Made by a program: the position numbers and the translations under genes. From contig JAJDDQ010000064.1 in NCBI GenBank assembly GCA_029260215.1, positions 35,053 through 99,052 on the forward strand: a stretch of DNA of 64,000 bases, in the 5' to 3' direction. This document shows positions 21,385 through 31,078 of this stretch, piece by piece (positions within the stretch are counted from its first letter, which is position 1; each line of letters starts with the position of its first letter). The DNA is from Phycisphaerae bacterium. Its GTDB lineage: Bacteria; Planctomycetota; Phycisphaerae; UBA1845. The notes below the pieces were generated by a model. The model was not told the origin of the DNA, did not search any database, and saw nothing but the letters and a program-made list of their open reading frames with translations.

Positions 21385-22503
21385 CTACTTTGGGACTTTG
21401 AAGTCTTTGGAGAGGGTGCCGACGGGGGTTTTGGTGCCCACGCGAATCATGCCGTCTCGCTCGAATTTTGCGAAGAGGCGCTGGATGGTTTCGAGCATGT
21501 CGGTCAGCCGCTGCATGGACAGGACGAAGGATTCGTAAGCGCGCGGGTCGCGGAAGATCATGCCAGCTGTTCCTTCCCCGTGCTCGACGGCCTGTGCGAG
21601 GCGGGCGAGCGACGAGGTCAGCAGGGAGATGTTTTCGAGTACCGGTCCGATGTCTTCGGCGATGCGATTGACGGCGATGTTGGCATTGTCGACGCCCGAT
21701 TCGACCTTGAGGCTGATGCGTCTGAGGTCGGTGCGCAGGTCGCCCGTGATGTTGCTGATATTCTCAAGAGACTGCCGGCCGTCGATGCTCATCTGCTTGA
21801 CGTTGTTGAAGACTTCGAGCCAGCCGGCTTTGACCTGCGGATCGCCGAATGTGTCGTTGAATGTCTTGAGTGCGTGGTCGAAGCGTTCGATGACGGTGGA
21901 CAGGTTGGCGGTGATGCGGCGGGCTTCGTCGATGGGGTTGTCGACCTGATCGACTGTGTGCAGTTCGAAGAGGACGTGCAGGTCTTTGGCGACGGGGGTC
22001 AGTGCTTCGACGAAGTTTCCGAACTGGTTGACGGATCGTTCGACGGAATCGATCAGTGTCTCCGGGATCATTTTGTCGAAAACGCTGCCCATCGTGCCGA
22101 TGATTTCCTCGCCTCTTGGGAGCGGCGGCGCGTCTCGGTCTTCGATGACTTTGAGATCGATACGCCCCAGACCGATGCCGAAGCCCGCAGGCTGGACGAA
22201 CGCCCAGGCGCTGCTGGGGATTTCGTATTCGGCGTCGATTTTCCCGATGATGCGTGCGCCAGCGTCGGGGTGTTTGATGTCTTTGAAGCCGATGCCCTTG
22301 ACCCTTCCAATCTGCACGCCGTTGAGGAAGATGGCTGTCCCTTCGCCGATGCCGTACGGTTCCTTGATGGCGATGCGCAGTTCGTAGCCTTCACGACCCA
22401 GCCAGGCCGGCAGCTCGCCGAATGACGACAAAAGCCAGCAGAGGCTGGCCAACCCGAGGATCAGAAAGAGTCCGACGATGGCGTTTCGGCGTGTCTCGTG
22501 CAT
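21385..22503 (-). CDS. mlaD: MlaD/MCE-domain protein (lipid transport)
   Basis: N-terminal TM then YELRIAIKEPYGIGEGTAIFLNGVQIGRVKGI; follows ATPase and permease genes. Confidence 0.9.
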   Translation of the reverse strand: MHETRRNAIVGLFLILGLASLCWLLSSFGELPAWLGREGYELRIAIKEPYGIGEGTAIFLNGVQIGRVKGIGFKDIKHPDAGARIIGKIDAEYEIPSSAWAFVQPAGFGIGLGRIDLKVIEDRDAPPLPRGEEIIGTMGSVFDKMIPETLIDSVERSVNQFGNFVEALTPVAKDLHVLFELHTVDQVDNPIDEARRITANLSTVIERFDHALKTFNDTFGDPQVKAGWLEVFNNVKQMSIDGRQSLENISNITGDLRTDLRRISLKVESGVDNANIAVNRIAEDIGPVLENISLLTSSLARLAQAVEHGEGTAGMIFRDPRAYESFVLSMQRLTDMLETIQRLFAKFERDGMIRVGTKTPVGTLSKDFKVPK

Positions 22504-22505
22504 GT

Positions 22506-23315
22506 CTATCGTTCTCCCAGGCTTCTCAGGTCTTCTTCGTCGGCTCGTCCTTCGATGAATCGTCGCACGCGTTCGTCGCCGCTGTTGCGGATTTCCTCGC
22601 ACGTACCGTCGAAAATGAATTTTCCACCGTGCAGCATAATGATGCGGTCGGCGATCTTGAACGCGCTGGCCATGTCGTGCGTGACGACGAGGCTGGTGAC
22701 GTTCATCTCACGTTTGAGCTTGATGATGAGTTCGTTGATAACGTCTGCCCGAACGGGGTCAAGGCCTGTGGTCGGTTCGTCGTAGAGCATGACGGCTGGG
22801 TCGAGTGCGATGGCCCGGGCGAGTGCGACGCGTTTTTTCTGTCCGCCGGACAGTTGGGCGGGCATTTGGTTGTCAATGCCGGTCAGGCCGACCATGCGGA
22901 GTTTGTCGCGGACAATGCGGTCGATTTCGCTGCGCGGCTTGGACGTGCGCTCGACGAGGGGGAAGGCGACGTTGGCGGCTACGCTCAGCGAATCGAACAA
23001 GGCGCTCAGTTGAAACAGGAATCCGAAATCGCGACGTACGTCGGCCATTCTGCGATCGGAAAGTGTGTCGGTGCGTTGGTCTTTGTAGAAGACGCTGCCT
23101 GAGTCGGGTTTGAGCAGGCCTATGACGTGCTTGAGCAGCACGCTCTTGCCCATACCGGATTCGCCGATGATGACGTTGGTCTGCCCGGCGTACAGTTCGA
23201 GGTCCACATTGTCCAGCACGCAGAGTGACCCGAACCGTTTGGAAACGCGCTGAAGCCTGATGACGGCGCGGTCGGCGGCAGGGTCGATCGGTTTTGTCTC
23301 CGTCACGTTGAGCAT
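22506..23315 (-). CDS. mlaF: ABC transporter ATP-binding protein (MlaF-like)
   Basis: IIGESGMGKSVLLKHVIGLLKPDSG, LSGGQKKRVALARAIALDPAVMLYDEPTTGLDP. Confidence 0.95.
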   Translation of the reverse strand: MLNVTETKPIDPAADRAVIRLQRVSKRFGSLCVLDNVDLELYAGQTNVIIGESGMGKSVLLKHVIGLLKPDSGSVFYKDQRTDTLSDRRMADVRRDFGFLFQLSALFDSLSVAANVAFPLVERTSKPRSEIDRIVRDKLRMVGLTGIDNQMPAQLSGGQKKRVALARAIALDPAVMLYDEPTTGLDPVRADVINELIIKLKREMNVTSLVVTHDMASAFKIADRIIMLHGGKFIFDGTCEEIRNSGDERVRRFIEGRADEEDLRSLGER

Positions 23316-23321
23316 GGCGTG

Positions 23322-24143
23322 TTAGAGGAGCGGCTTGAATCCCCACATGGCTTTGTAGATATCCTGCAACGCGCGGAGGATGAAGAAATCCGTGATGAGC
23401 ACGACGATGAAGCTGGTGACGAAAGCGCTGGTGCAGGCCCGTCCGACGCCCTCAGCGCCTGCGCGGCAGTGAAACCCTTTGTAGCAGGATATGAGCGCGA
23501 TCGATCCGCCGAAAACGACGCTCTTGGCCAACCCGCTGAACAAGTCCCAACGTTCGATGGCGTCGGCGGTGTAGAATGCGTACGGCTCGGACGGAACGCC
23601 TTCGATGATGACGGCTACGAACCATCCGCCGAATGCGCCCGCAATGTCGCAGTAGAGCGTGAGGACGGGGGCCAGGAGCAGGCACGCGACGAAACGCGGG
23701 ACGACGAGATAACGAATCGGGTTGGCACCCATAGCGCGGAGTGCGTCGAGTTGTTCGGTGACGTTCATCGTGCCGAGTTCTGCGGTGAGCGCTCCGCCCA
23801 CGCGACCGGCAAGCATGACGCCCGCAAGGACCGGGCCTAACTCGCTGACCAGGGAGAGATTCACCAGCACGCCCATGCGTTCTTCGAGGCCGGCGGCACG
23901 GAGTTGTGCGACCGCCTGAGCAGCGAGGACGAGTCCGACGAACAGGCCTGTGATGAGCATGACGGGCACGGATCGGACACCGACGCGGAGGAACTGCGGC
24001 ATAAGCCGCTGCCAGTCACGCCAATGGACTGCGGACGATGGCAGGAAGGCTGCGGTCGCGCCGACGAATCGCCAGAAGCTTCCAAACCCCGCCATTGCTT
24101 TGATGGCACCGCCGCCGATGTTCGCGAGAAAGGCAACTATCAT
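23322..24143 (-). CDS. mlaE: MlaE-family ABC transporter permease
   Basis: GLVLAAQAVAQLRAAGLEERMGVLVNLSLVSELGPVLAGVMLAGRVGGALTAELGTMNVTEQLDALRAMGANPIRYLVVPR. Confidence 0.95.
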   Translation of the reverse strand: MIVAFLANIGGGAIKAMAGFGSFWRFVGATAAFLPSSAVHWRDWQRLMPQFLRVGVRSVPVMLITGLFVGLVLAAQAVAQLRAAGLEERMGVLVNLSLVSELGPVLAGVMLAGRVGGALTAELGTMNVTEQLDALRAMGANPIRYLVVPRFVACLLLAPVLTLYCDIAGAFGGWFVAVIIEGVPSEPYAFYTADAIERWDLFSGLAKSVVFGGSIALISCYKGFHCRAGAEGVGRACTSAFVTSFIVVLITDFFILRALQDIYKAMWGFKPLL

Positions 24144-24331
24144 AGATGAGCCGCGTTGGGTTTCGGGTTCAAATCAGCGTCAACGGGTTTTAGCCTGCGC
24201 GTGCGAGAGTGTCAACGAATACGCGCGGACGAAGCGTTTCGGACACCCGACGGCGTTTCGCATGCTTCAAGAGGGCGTTTGTGGGGGCGCTGTGCGTGAC
24301 AGCGGGGTGGCGGTTGTGTAGTTTCGCTGCG

Positions 24332-25096
24332 ATGGGCAGCATGGTTACCGTTGTGGTTCCGGTTTTTCGCGAGGCGCCGAATATCGAGCCTCTCACGCGA
24401 CGGTTGTTCGACGCGCTGGACGGCCAATTCGAAGCTGAGTTGATCTTCGTCGACGACGATTCGCAAGACGGCAGCGAAAAGGTCGTTGAACGATTGGCCG
24501 GCGAGTATCCGGTGCGGATTCTGGTGCGTCGGTCCGAGCGCGGTTTGGCGTCGGCGGTGTTGCACGGATTCGCCCACGCCAAGGGCGACGTGTTCGTGGT
24601 TATGGACGGCGATTTGCAGCATCCCCCGGCGCTCGTGCCGGAATTGGTGCGGATCGTTGCGAATCGGGAGGCGGAGATAGCCGTTGGTTCGCGTTACGTC
24701 TCGGGCGGGCGCATTGCGGGGCGATGGAGCACGTACCGATGGCTGAACAGCATCGCAGCCACATTGCTGGCCAGGCCTCTGGTTTCCCTGCGTGATCCGA
24801 TGAGCGGTTTCTGCGCGCTGCGTCGTGAAATTTGGGAGCGGGCTGATCGTCTGAGTCCGGTGGGGTACAAGATCGTACTCGAACTGATTGTCAAATCGCG
24901 CTGTCGCGATGTGGTCGAGGTGCCCATGCAATTCGAGCAGCGTCAAGCCGGCGAGAGCAAACTGACCTGGCGGGAGCGGTGGCTTTACCTTCTGCACCTT
25001 TTGAGACTGTATCGCTTTCGATACGGATACGTCCTCGTCGCGGGCGTCATCATCGCACTGACGGCGTCTTGCTGGCTGGCAGCCTCGCGCGGCTAA
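24332..25096 (+). CDS. Family 2 glycosyltransferase (dolichol-phosphate mannosyltransferase-like) with C-terminal TM helix
   Basis: VTVVVPVFREAPNIEPLTRRLF...ELIFVDDDSQDGSEKVVERL...VVMDGDLQHPP. Confidence 0.92.
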   Translation: MGSMVTVVVPVFREAPNIEPLTRRLFDALDGQFEAELIFVDDDSQDGSEKVVERLAGEYPVRILVRRSERGLASAVLHGFAHAKGDVFVVMDGDLQHPPALVPELVRIVANREAEIAVGSRYVSGGRIAGRWSTYRWLNSIAATLLARPLVSLRDPMSGFCALRREIWERADRLSPVGYKIVLELIVKSRCRDVVEVPMQFEQRQAGESKLTWRERWLYLLHLLRLYRFRYGYVLVAGVIIALTASCWLAASRG

Positions 25097-25794
25097 TGCG
25101 TTGACACGAGTTATTCGGTGGGCGGCATCTGTGAACGATTCCCCGTCAAGTGGGGTGTGCGATGGCCCGAGCATCGGGGGTAGGCGCGGTCGCGACTCCC
25201 AGCGGCCTGTTTCACAAGAAGTGGCACGCGCCAAGGCGATCTGAAACTGACATGACCGTGTTAATCGGTGGCTGTAATCCAAGTCCCACCAAGTGAGGGA
25301 ATACGCTCACGCGCGATCAAGAGCATGCGCGGTGCTGACACAAATCCGCGGTCCACTCGGTCTTTTCCGTCCGATACACTGTGGATCGTCGTACTTCACC
25401 TCTCCATTCATGAAGCGTCGACCTATGATGACCGACCCAATTGAGACGGGTATAGCAGCACTTCAAGCGCTAACACCGATCGGTCGTTGCGGATGACGTG
25501 GGCGCGTGACGAGCCTCGCATGCGGAACGCAGGCAATTGGAAGCGACCTCGAATCGGGTCCAGGAAACGGCGTGCGCTGTGGATCGCCGTTGCTTGATCT
25601 GGATGTAAACCTGGAACTGGCAGGGCGTGTTCGCGGATCGGAGTTGTGGAAGGAACAGCGTAGCCGGGCGAAGAAGGATGTGCGTCAGATTACGAGATCA
25701 TTGGTGCGAATCACCGAAGGGCTTGCGACGCGGCGATTCATCGAGCCAAGGGCGCGACAGACGCTTCAAACGGTCAAGGAAAGGGAGTGAGCGA

Positions 25795-26886
25795 ATGCAA
25801 CGACATTGGCAATACAGGCGGTCGGTGATGTTGTTGGCGCTGGCGTTTGTGATGTCGCCCTTCTGTAGCGTGGTGGTTGCCCAGGAGGAGGCGGTTGCGC
25901 ACCGTCCGGCGACCGGTCTCCGTTCAGGCGCTATGTCCATCGTAGCGAGGGATGGCGAAATCACGCCCCCCGACGTATTCGCACACGTCGCCCTTCTGAG
26001 AGGCGAGGTAGAGTTGATCCGGTCCTATTTGGGCAAACCGACACACACACAATCGAGGATCGACGTGAGTGGCGTAGCGCCGCGCGAGGTCTTCTTCCAA
26101 GCACAGACGCTATTTCGAAAGGCAGACAGTCTGTGTTTCGATATCGTACGGACGCGAGGAACGCTGCCCGAGACGCCCAATGGCGAGATACTTCTCTCAC
26201 ACGTCTGGGCAGTCGTAGATGCTGCATTGGAACGCATTCGATTGGTAAAGGCGAAACTCGCAATCACTACTCAAGCCCGCCGACACACTCCGGACGCGGA
26301 GCATGGCCCGACAGACGTCTTCCGCAGCATTGTACATGCCAATCGTCAGTTAGACATCTTGCCGGACCACGAACGATCACTCGGTGAGCTGTTTCAACAA
26401 ATCACCGTAGGCGTGAGCTACGCGTCTCGTCTGCTCAGTCGCTTTCCCGATGCGGAAAGGATACCGGCAGCGCCTCCATTTGAGCCTGACGCGGACCTTC
26501 AGGACGTACACGACCGACTCCTGGATTGTTTCACGCGACTACGAGCGATTGCCACGCATTCAGGGCTTGAGATGATGAGCTTCTCTTCGATTTCATCGGG
26601 CAAGGAAATACACAGTTCAGGTGAGTTGTATGACATCGCTACCCTGGTCGTGTCCGAAGCAGCCTACCTGCACGCGATGCTCAAGGACATCAGGCCGCCG
26701 CACCCGGTTCACGCCCCGGGCGACAAGTATGTGGCACAAGTGTACGAGCGAGCCGGGATCCTCGTGATTCAATTGGAACAACTTCATCGATTCGCCAACG
26801 AGAATCCAAACTGGTTGAATCTCAGCCAAAACCAACCCCTGGCGAAATCCCATCCAAAGGGGAGGTCGGTGCTGACAGATGAGTGA
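25795..26886 (+). CDS. Exported all-helical hypothetical protein, first gene of a sensor-kinase locus
   Basis: AAGGAAAGGGAG RBS; signal peptide MQRHWQYRRSVMLLALAFVMSPFCSVVVAQ; overlaps next ORF by 8 bp. Confidence 0.75.
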   Translation: MQRHWQYRRSVMLLALAFVMSPFCSVVVAQEEAVAHRPATGLRSGAMSIVARDGEITPPDVFAHVALLRGEVELIRSYLGKPTHTQSRIDVSGVAPREVFFQAQTLFRKADSLCFDIVRTRGTLPETPNGEILLSHVWAVVDAALERIRLVKAKLAITTQARRHTPDAEHGPTDVFRSIVHANRQLDILPDHERSLGELFQQITVGVSYASRLLSRFPDAERIPAAPPFEPDADLQDVHDRLLDCFTRLRAIATHSGLEMMSFSSISSGKEIHSSGELYDIATLVVSEAAYLHAMLKDIRPPHPVHAPGDKYVAQVYERAGILVIQLEQLHRFANENPNWLNLSQNQPLAKSHPKGRSVLTDE

Positions 26887-27460
26887 TCCACAAGTGCGTA
26901 ATCCGCAATCTGAACAGTCGAAGTGGATAAGAGGCGACGGGCTGCGGGCGAAGCTGCTGCGGTCTCACTTGGCGATCGCCTTGCTGGGTATGGGCATGCT
27001 CGGTACTGCGCTGGTCACTGAGTTGTCGATGCGCTCGACGGGCGTGCAGATAGCTGAGCAGGACGAACCACTCGCTTGGCACTCGATGCGGGCACTGACC
27101 GGTCTGCAGCGTTCCCTTGCAGGGCTGCGCGGGTGGATGGCGCTAGGAGAGAAATCGTTCATTGATGAGCGAATTATGGCGTGGGCAGACGAGATTGAGC
27201 CATCGCTCGAGGTGCTCGAAGTGTTGAGTCGTGCGGCAGCGGACCCAGAGCACGCGCGACAGGTGCAGCGTTTGCGAGAGATCTTGCGGGATCTGAAGGA
27301 GACGCAGTGGTGGATTGAAGACGTTGCTCAAACCCCCGGAAATTTGCCCGCGCACGTGATCTTGATCCGAGACCTTGAACCCATCGGTCGTACCATTGAA
27401 TCCGCGATAACCGCGTTGTTTGAATCGGAAAAGGATGGCGTCCTCGGGGCCCAATGCTAA
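26879..27460 (+). CDS. Sensor histidine kinase, N-terminal (TM + helical sensor) portion, ended by in-frame TAA at 27458-27460
   Basis: TM helix LLRSHLAIALLGMGMLGTALVTEL; same reading frame continues past TAA into the kinase ORF. Confidence 0.7.
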   Translation: MSDPQVRNPQSEQSKWIRGDGLRAKLLRSHLAIALLGMGMLGTALVTELSMRSTGVQIAEQDEPLAWHSMRALTGLQRSLAGLRGWMALGEKSFIDERIMAWADEIEPSLEVLEVLSRAAADPEHARQVQRLREILRDLKETQWWIEDVAQTPGNLPAHVILIRDLEPIGRTIESAITALFESEKDGVLGAQC

Positions 27461-27526
27461 TCGATACTGGGACGGGTAGCGGACTTACGGTTTTCGTTCG
27501 CGATTTGCCGGAAAACGCTGCATGAG

Positions 27527-29716
27527 TTGGTGTTCAGCGGCGAAACGTCGTTGCGGCAGAGAATGCGTCATGACTTGGATATCGTGCGTGACGGTGTAAA
27601 CAGTATAACCGCTAAAGCGAATGTCTTGGCGCCGCACCAACAGGATTTGCTGACCGACATTAGAAACCAGTTTCCGCATTATATGGCATTCTGCGAAGCC
27701 GTGATCGCCATTCCAGAGAGCGAATGGAACGTCGGCAGGTATTTGCTGGCCACGCAGGCGGTGCCTCTCGCCGCAGAAGCCACGCGTGTCCTTGAAGGGA
27801 TTACCGTATTTTACAACAGTTCCGTCGAGCGTGCCAGCGCGGAATTGGTTGCTACGAGCGATGTTGGTGCTGTAACGCTGGTACTGATGCTCGTAGCGAT
27901 GGCGGTGACGGCCACAGTCTTGTCCGTCCGTGGCGCCCGGCGCGTCACGCAGCCGATCACGGTTCTGGTTCAGGCTACGCAGCAGTTGGCAGCGGGGCGT
28001 TTGAGCGAGGACATCGCGTTGCTGGATTCGGAGGAACTTGCACGGCTTGCGATTGCCTTCAATGAAATGCGGAGAACGCTGCAATTTAATGAAAAGGCCT
28101 TGCACGAGAGCGAGGAACGGATGCGGGCGATCGTAAATACGGCCGCGGACGGGATCATCACCATCGACGAGAAAGGAGTCCTTGAATCGTTCAACGCTGC
28201 GGCGGAGAAGATGTTCGGTTATTCGGAATCTGAAGTGGTCGGCAAGAATGTTAGCCTCTTGACGCCTGCTCCCTATCGCGAGGAGCACGACATGTATCTT
28301 CAGCGCTATCGCGAAACCGGAGTTAAAACGATACTTGGTGGCTATCGCGAATTGATCGGGAAGCGAAAGGACGGCTCCACATTCCCGCTGGACCTGTGTG
28401 CGAGTGAAGTCCACATTGGTGACAGCCGCATATTCACGGGCATCGTGCGCGACATCACCAAGCGGAAGCAAGCGGAGTCTGTTCTGAAGCGATTCCGGCT
28501 CGCGATTGACGCGTCCGCCGACGCGGTTTTCCTGATCGACCGGGAAACGATGCGATTCGTGGATGCGAGTAAATCCGCCTGCGAGAGTCTCGGGTACTCC
28601 TACGATGAGTTGCTCAGTATGGGCCCCCACGACATAAAACCGGAATTCACCAGAGAGCGACTGGCCGCTAAGTTCGACGAGATTATCACCAAGAAAGTGT
28701 CGGTGGGTGTGCTTGAGACAGTTCATCGCCGGAAGGACGGGACGGATTTTCCAGCAGAGGTGATGATACAGTCCGCTTCGGTTGAGCGGCGAACGATCAT
28801 GGTCGCTGCGGTTCGCGACATCACCGAGCGTAAGTGGGCGGACCAGCAACTGGATCAGTTGCACAAGGAAGTGGTTGACGCTTCGCGCAAGGCGGGGATG
28901 GCGGAGATCGCCACCGGTGTCCTTCACAACGTCGGCAATGTGCTCAACAGCGTCAATGTCTCGGCGACTCTTGTGTCCGACAAGATGCGCAGGTCGAAGG
29001 TTTCGAGCCTGGCCAAGGTCACCGGATTGATGCGCGAACATACACACGATCTGGGAGCATTTATCACCGAAGACGAGCAAGGTAAGAAACTACCTGCCTA
29101 TCTCGACAAGCTGGCCGAGCATCTGGACGCGGAGCAAAGCTCCATGATGGGCGAACTGCAAGAACTCACGAAGAACATCGATCACATTAAGAAGATCGTC
29201 AGCGCGCAGCAGTCGCACGCCGGCGCGTTCGGCGTCGAGGAGACGGCATCGATCGCGGAAGTGGTGGATGATGCCCTAAAGGTGAACATGACTTCGTTTG
29301 AGCGGCATGGAATCGACATAGTTCGCGATTACGCGGAACTGCCTCCAATCACCCTCGACAAGCAGAAGCTGCTGCAAATCATGGTGAACCTGGAGCAGAA
29401 CGCAAAGCAAGCCGTCCGCGATTGCGACTGCCGGGACAAGCGCCTGACGCTGCGCATCGCGAGCCACGGGGACGACATGGTGCGTATTGAAGTCATCGAT
29501 AATGGGATGGGTATCGCCGCCGAAAACATGGCCAAGATTTTCTCGCATGGATTCACGACCAAAGAAAACGGGCACGGCTTTGGCCTGCATAGTGCAGCAT
29601 TGGCCGCGAAGAAGATGGGCGGATCCCTGAGCGTTCACAGCGACGGACCGGGCACGGGGGCCACTTTCACGCTCGATCTTCCTCTTAAACAGGCAGAGAC
29701 GAAAGTAACTGTATGA
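27527..29716 (+). CDS. Sensor histidine kinase, HAMP-PAS-PAS-HATPase portion
   Basis: HAMP VTQPITVLVQATQQLAAGRLSEDIALLDSEELARLAIAFNEM; two PAS domains; ATGVLHNVGNVLNSVNV; NMVNLEQNAKQAV-type N box; DNGMGIAAENMAKIFSHGFTTKENGHGFGLH. Confidence 0.9.
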   Translation: MVFSGETSLRQRMRHDLDIVRDGVNSITAKANVLAPHQQDLLTDIRNQFPHYMAFCEAVIAIPESEWNVGRYLLATQAVPLAAEATRVLEGITVFYNSSVERASAELVATSDVGAVTLVLMLVAMAVTATVLSVRGARRVTQPITVLVQATQQLAAGRLSEDIALLDSEELARLAIAFNEMRRTLQFNEKALHESEERMRAIVNTAADGIITIDEKGVLESFNAAAEKMFGYSESEVVGKNVSLLTPAPYREEHDMYLQRYRETGVKTILGGYRELIGKRKDGSTFPLDLCASEVHIGDSRIFTGIVRDITKRKQAESVLKRFRLAIDASADAVFLIDRETMRFVDASKSACESLGYSYDELLSMGPHDIKPEFTRERLAAKFDEIITKKVSVGVLETVHRRKDGTDFPAEVMIQSASVERRTIMVAAVRDITERKWADQQLDQLHKEVVDASRKAGMAEIATGVLHNVGNVLNSVNVSATLVSDKMRRSKVSSLAKVTGLMREHTHDLGAFITEDEQGKKLPAYLDKLAEHLDAEQSSMMGELQELTKNIDHIKKIVSAQQSHAGAFGVEETASIAEVVDDALKVNMTSFERHGIDIVRDYAELPPITLDKQKLLQIMVNLEQNAKQAVRDCDCRDKRLTLRIASHGDDMVRIEVIDNGMGIAAENMAKIFSHGFTTKENGHGFGLHSAALAAKKMGGSLSVHSDGPGTGATFTLDLPLKQAETKVTV

Positions 29717-29862
29717 ACGAGCGCAGGACTTATCGCAATCGACGCATTCTCATCGTGGATGATAACGAGTCGATCCACGCGGATTTTCCGAAAATCGTCG
29801 TCGGTAGTTTCGTCGCCGCTGCGACGATTGCGCCAAGAAACCCATTGTTCGAGGTGAACTGA
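29713..29862 (+). pseudogene. Truncated response-regulator receiver start (49 aa, MNERRTYRNRRILIVDDNESIHADFPKIV...)
   Basis: ATG overlaps kinase stop (ATGA); first ~30 aa align with RRILVVDDNQAIHDDFRKVL of the next gene, then diverge and terminate. Confidence 0.75.
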
Positions 29863-29929
29863 TCCGGAAGGTTTCCGCTTCGGTATCGAATAACCGCAAA
29901 GACAACACTGCGACCCTTGTAGGAGTATT

Positions 29930-30769
29930 ATGAAGATGGATATGAATGCAGTGAACCATAGGCGCATATTGGTCGTGGACGACAACCAGGCGATTCACGA
30001 CGATTTCCGAAAAGTTCTGGCAGTCGAGAGTAGCGCTGAGGCGCTCGAGGAGGATGTGGCTGCCCTCTTTGGTGGCACCGCGGTTACGTCATGCACCGAA
30101 GGCTTCGAGATCGACTCGGCGCATCAGGGACAGGAGGCGATCGACATGGTTTACGAGTCGTTGCGCGAGGAACGGCTCTATGCTGTCGCCTTCATCGATA
30201 TGCGCATGCCACCCGGCATGGATGGTATTGAGACGATTGGGAAACTTTGGGAGCTGGATCCATTTCTGCAAATCGTAATATGCACAGCCTATTCCGACTA
30301 CTCATGGCATGAGGTGATCGAGAAACTCGGATCAAGCGATCGGCTACTGATTCTCAAGAAACCGTTTGACAACATCGAAGTGCGCCAGCTGGCAGAGACG
30401 CTCACGGAGAAATGGAAACTCTCGGTCAAACAGTGGATCGACGTCCAGACCATGAAGAACTTGATTCGAACCAAGACAAGAGAACTCGACGATGCCCAAT
30501 CCGCCCTCGTTTCGGTTCAAGCAATGACGGATACGGTGAATCAGTTGAATTCCGATTGTCTACCGTCCGCCTGTGATGAGATTCGCGCGAAGTTGCAGAC
30601 CGTCGCATCCGGTGCAGCCCGGCTTCTCGATGAGACCCTGCCTGATTCCGAACAGCGCGCTGTGGCCTCGGCGATTGCTCAGGACGCTAGTCAGGGACTC
30701 CGCGTTTTTGATCACATTCTTGATGTTTCACGCGACCATATCAGAAAGGCGGCATTGGGAATCACCTGA
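29930..30769 (+). CDS. Response regulator (REC domain plus uncharacterised helical C-terminal region)
   Basis: ILVVDDNQAIHDDF...AFIDMRMPPGMDGIETI...ICTAYSD...ILKKPFD. Confidence 0.92.
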   Translation: MKMDMNAVNHRRILVVDDNQAIHDDFRKVLAVESSAEALEEDVAALFGGTAVTSCTEGFEIDSAHQGQEAIDMVYESLREERLYAVAFIDMRMPPGMDGIETIGKLWELDPFLQIVICTAYSDYSWHEVIEKLGSSDRLLILKKPFDNIEVRQLAETLTEKWKLSVKQWIDVQTMKNLIRTKTRELDDAQSALVSVQAMTDTVNQLNSDCLPSACDEIRAKLQTVASGAARLLDETLPDSEQRAVASAIAQDASQGLRVFDHILDVSRDHIRKAALGIT

Positions 30770-30857
30770 ACCAGTACACGTTCTCGGTAGGCTACGTACC
30801 AGCCCATGTGCCCGAAACTGCGTGAAACGAAGCTTTGGAAACCGAATTCGCCGCGTC

Positions 30858-30885
30858 TTGGCCAAGTGGTTTCTCCGGGTATAAT
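30858..30885 (+). promoter_or_regulatory. Candidate sigma70-type promoter for tRNA-Gly (TTGGCC-N16-TATAAT)
   Basis: Perfect TATAAT at 30880-30885, TTGGCC at 30858-30863; ~85 bp upstream of tRNA. Confidence 0.5.
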
Positions 30886-30969
30886 GCCCTCATGCAACTG
30901 GTCCAGCATATTGTACCGGCGTCCTTAGGTTGCGCAAGGAATCGGTGTCAAGTTGTGCAAGACCGCGTT

Positions 30970-31042
30970 GCGGGCGTAGCTCAATTGGTAGAGCATCAGC
31001 CTTCCAAGCTGAATGTTGACGGTTCGAGTCCGTTCGCCCGCT
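30970..31042 (+). tRNA. tRNA-Gly (anticodon TCC)
   Basis: GCGGGCG/CGCCCGC acceptor, D loop GCTCAATTGGTAGAGC, anticodon arm TCAGC-CTTCCAA-GCTGA, T arm GGTTCGAGTCC. Confidence 0.96.
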
Positions 31043-31078
31043 TTTGACGATAACTTCTTTCCCGAACGCTACTTAGCG

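Noticed and set aside
25506-25790. 94-aa + ORF just upstream of the exported protein
   Set aside because: No clear RBS or family; ends 4 bp before the next ATG, so could be a leader, but support is too weak.
27485-29080. 531-aa - strand ORF
   Set aside because: Antisense to the histidine kinase with clear HAMP/PAS motifs; no recognisable domain.
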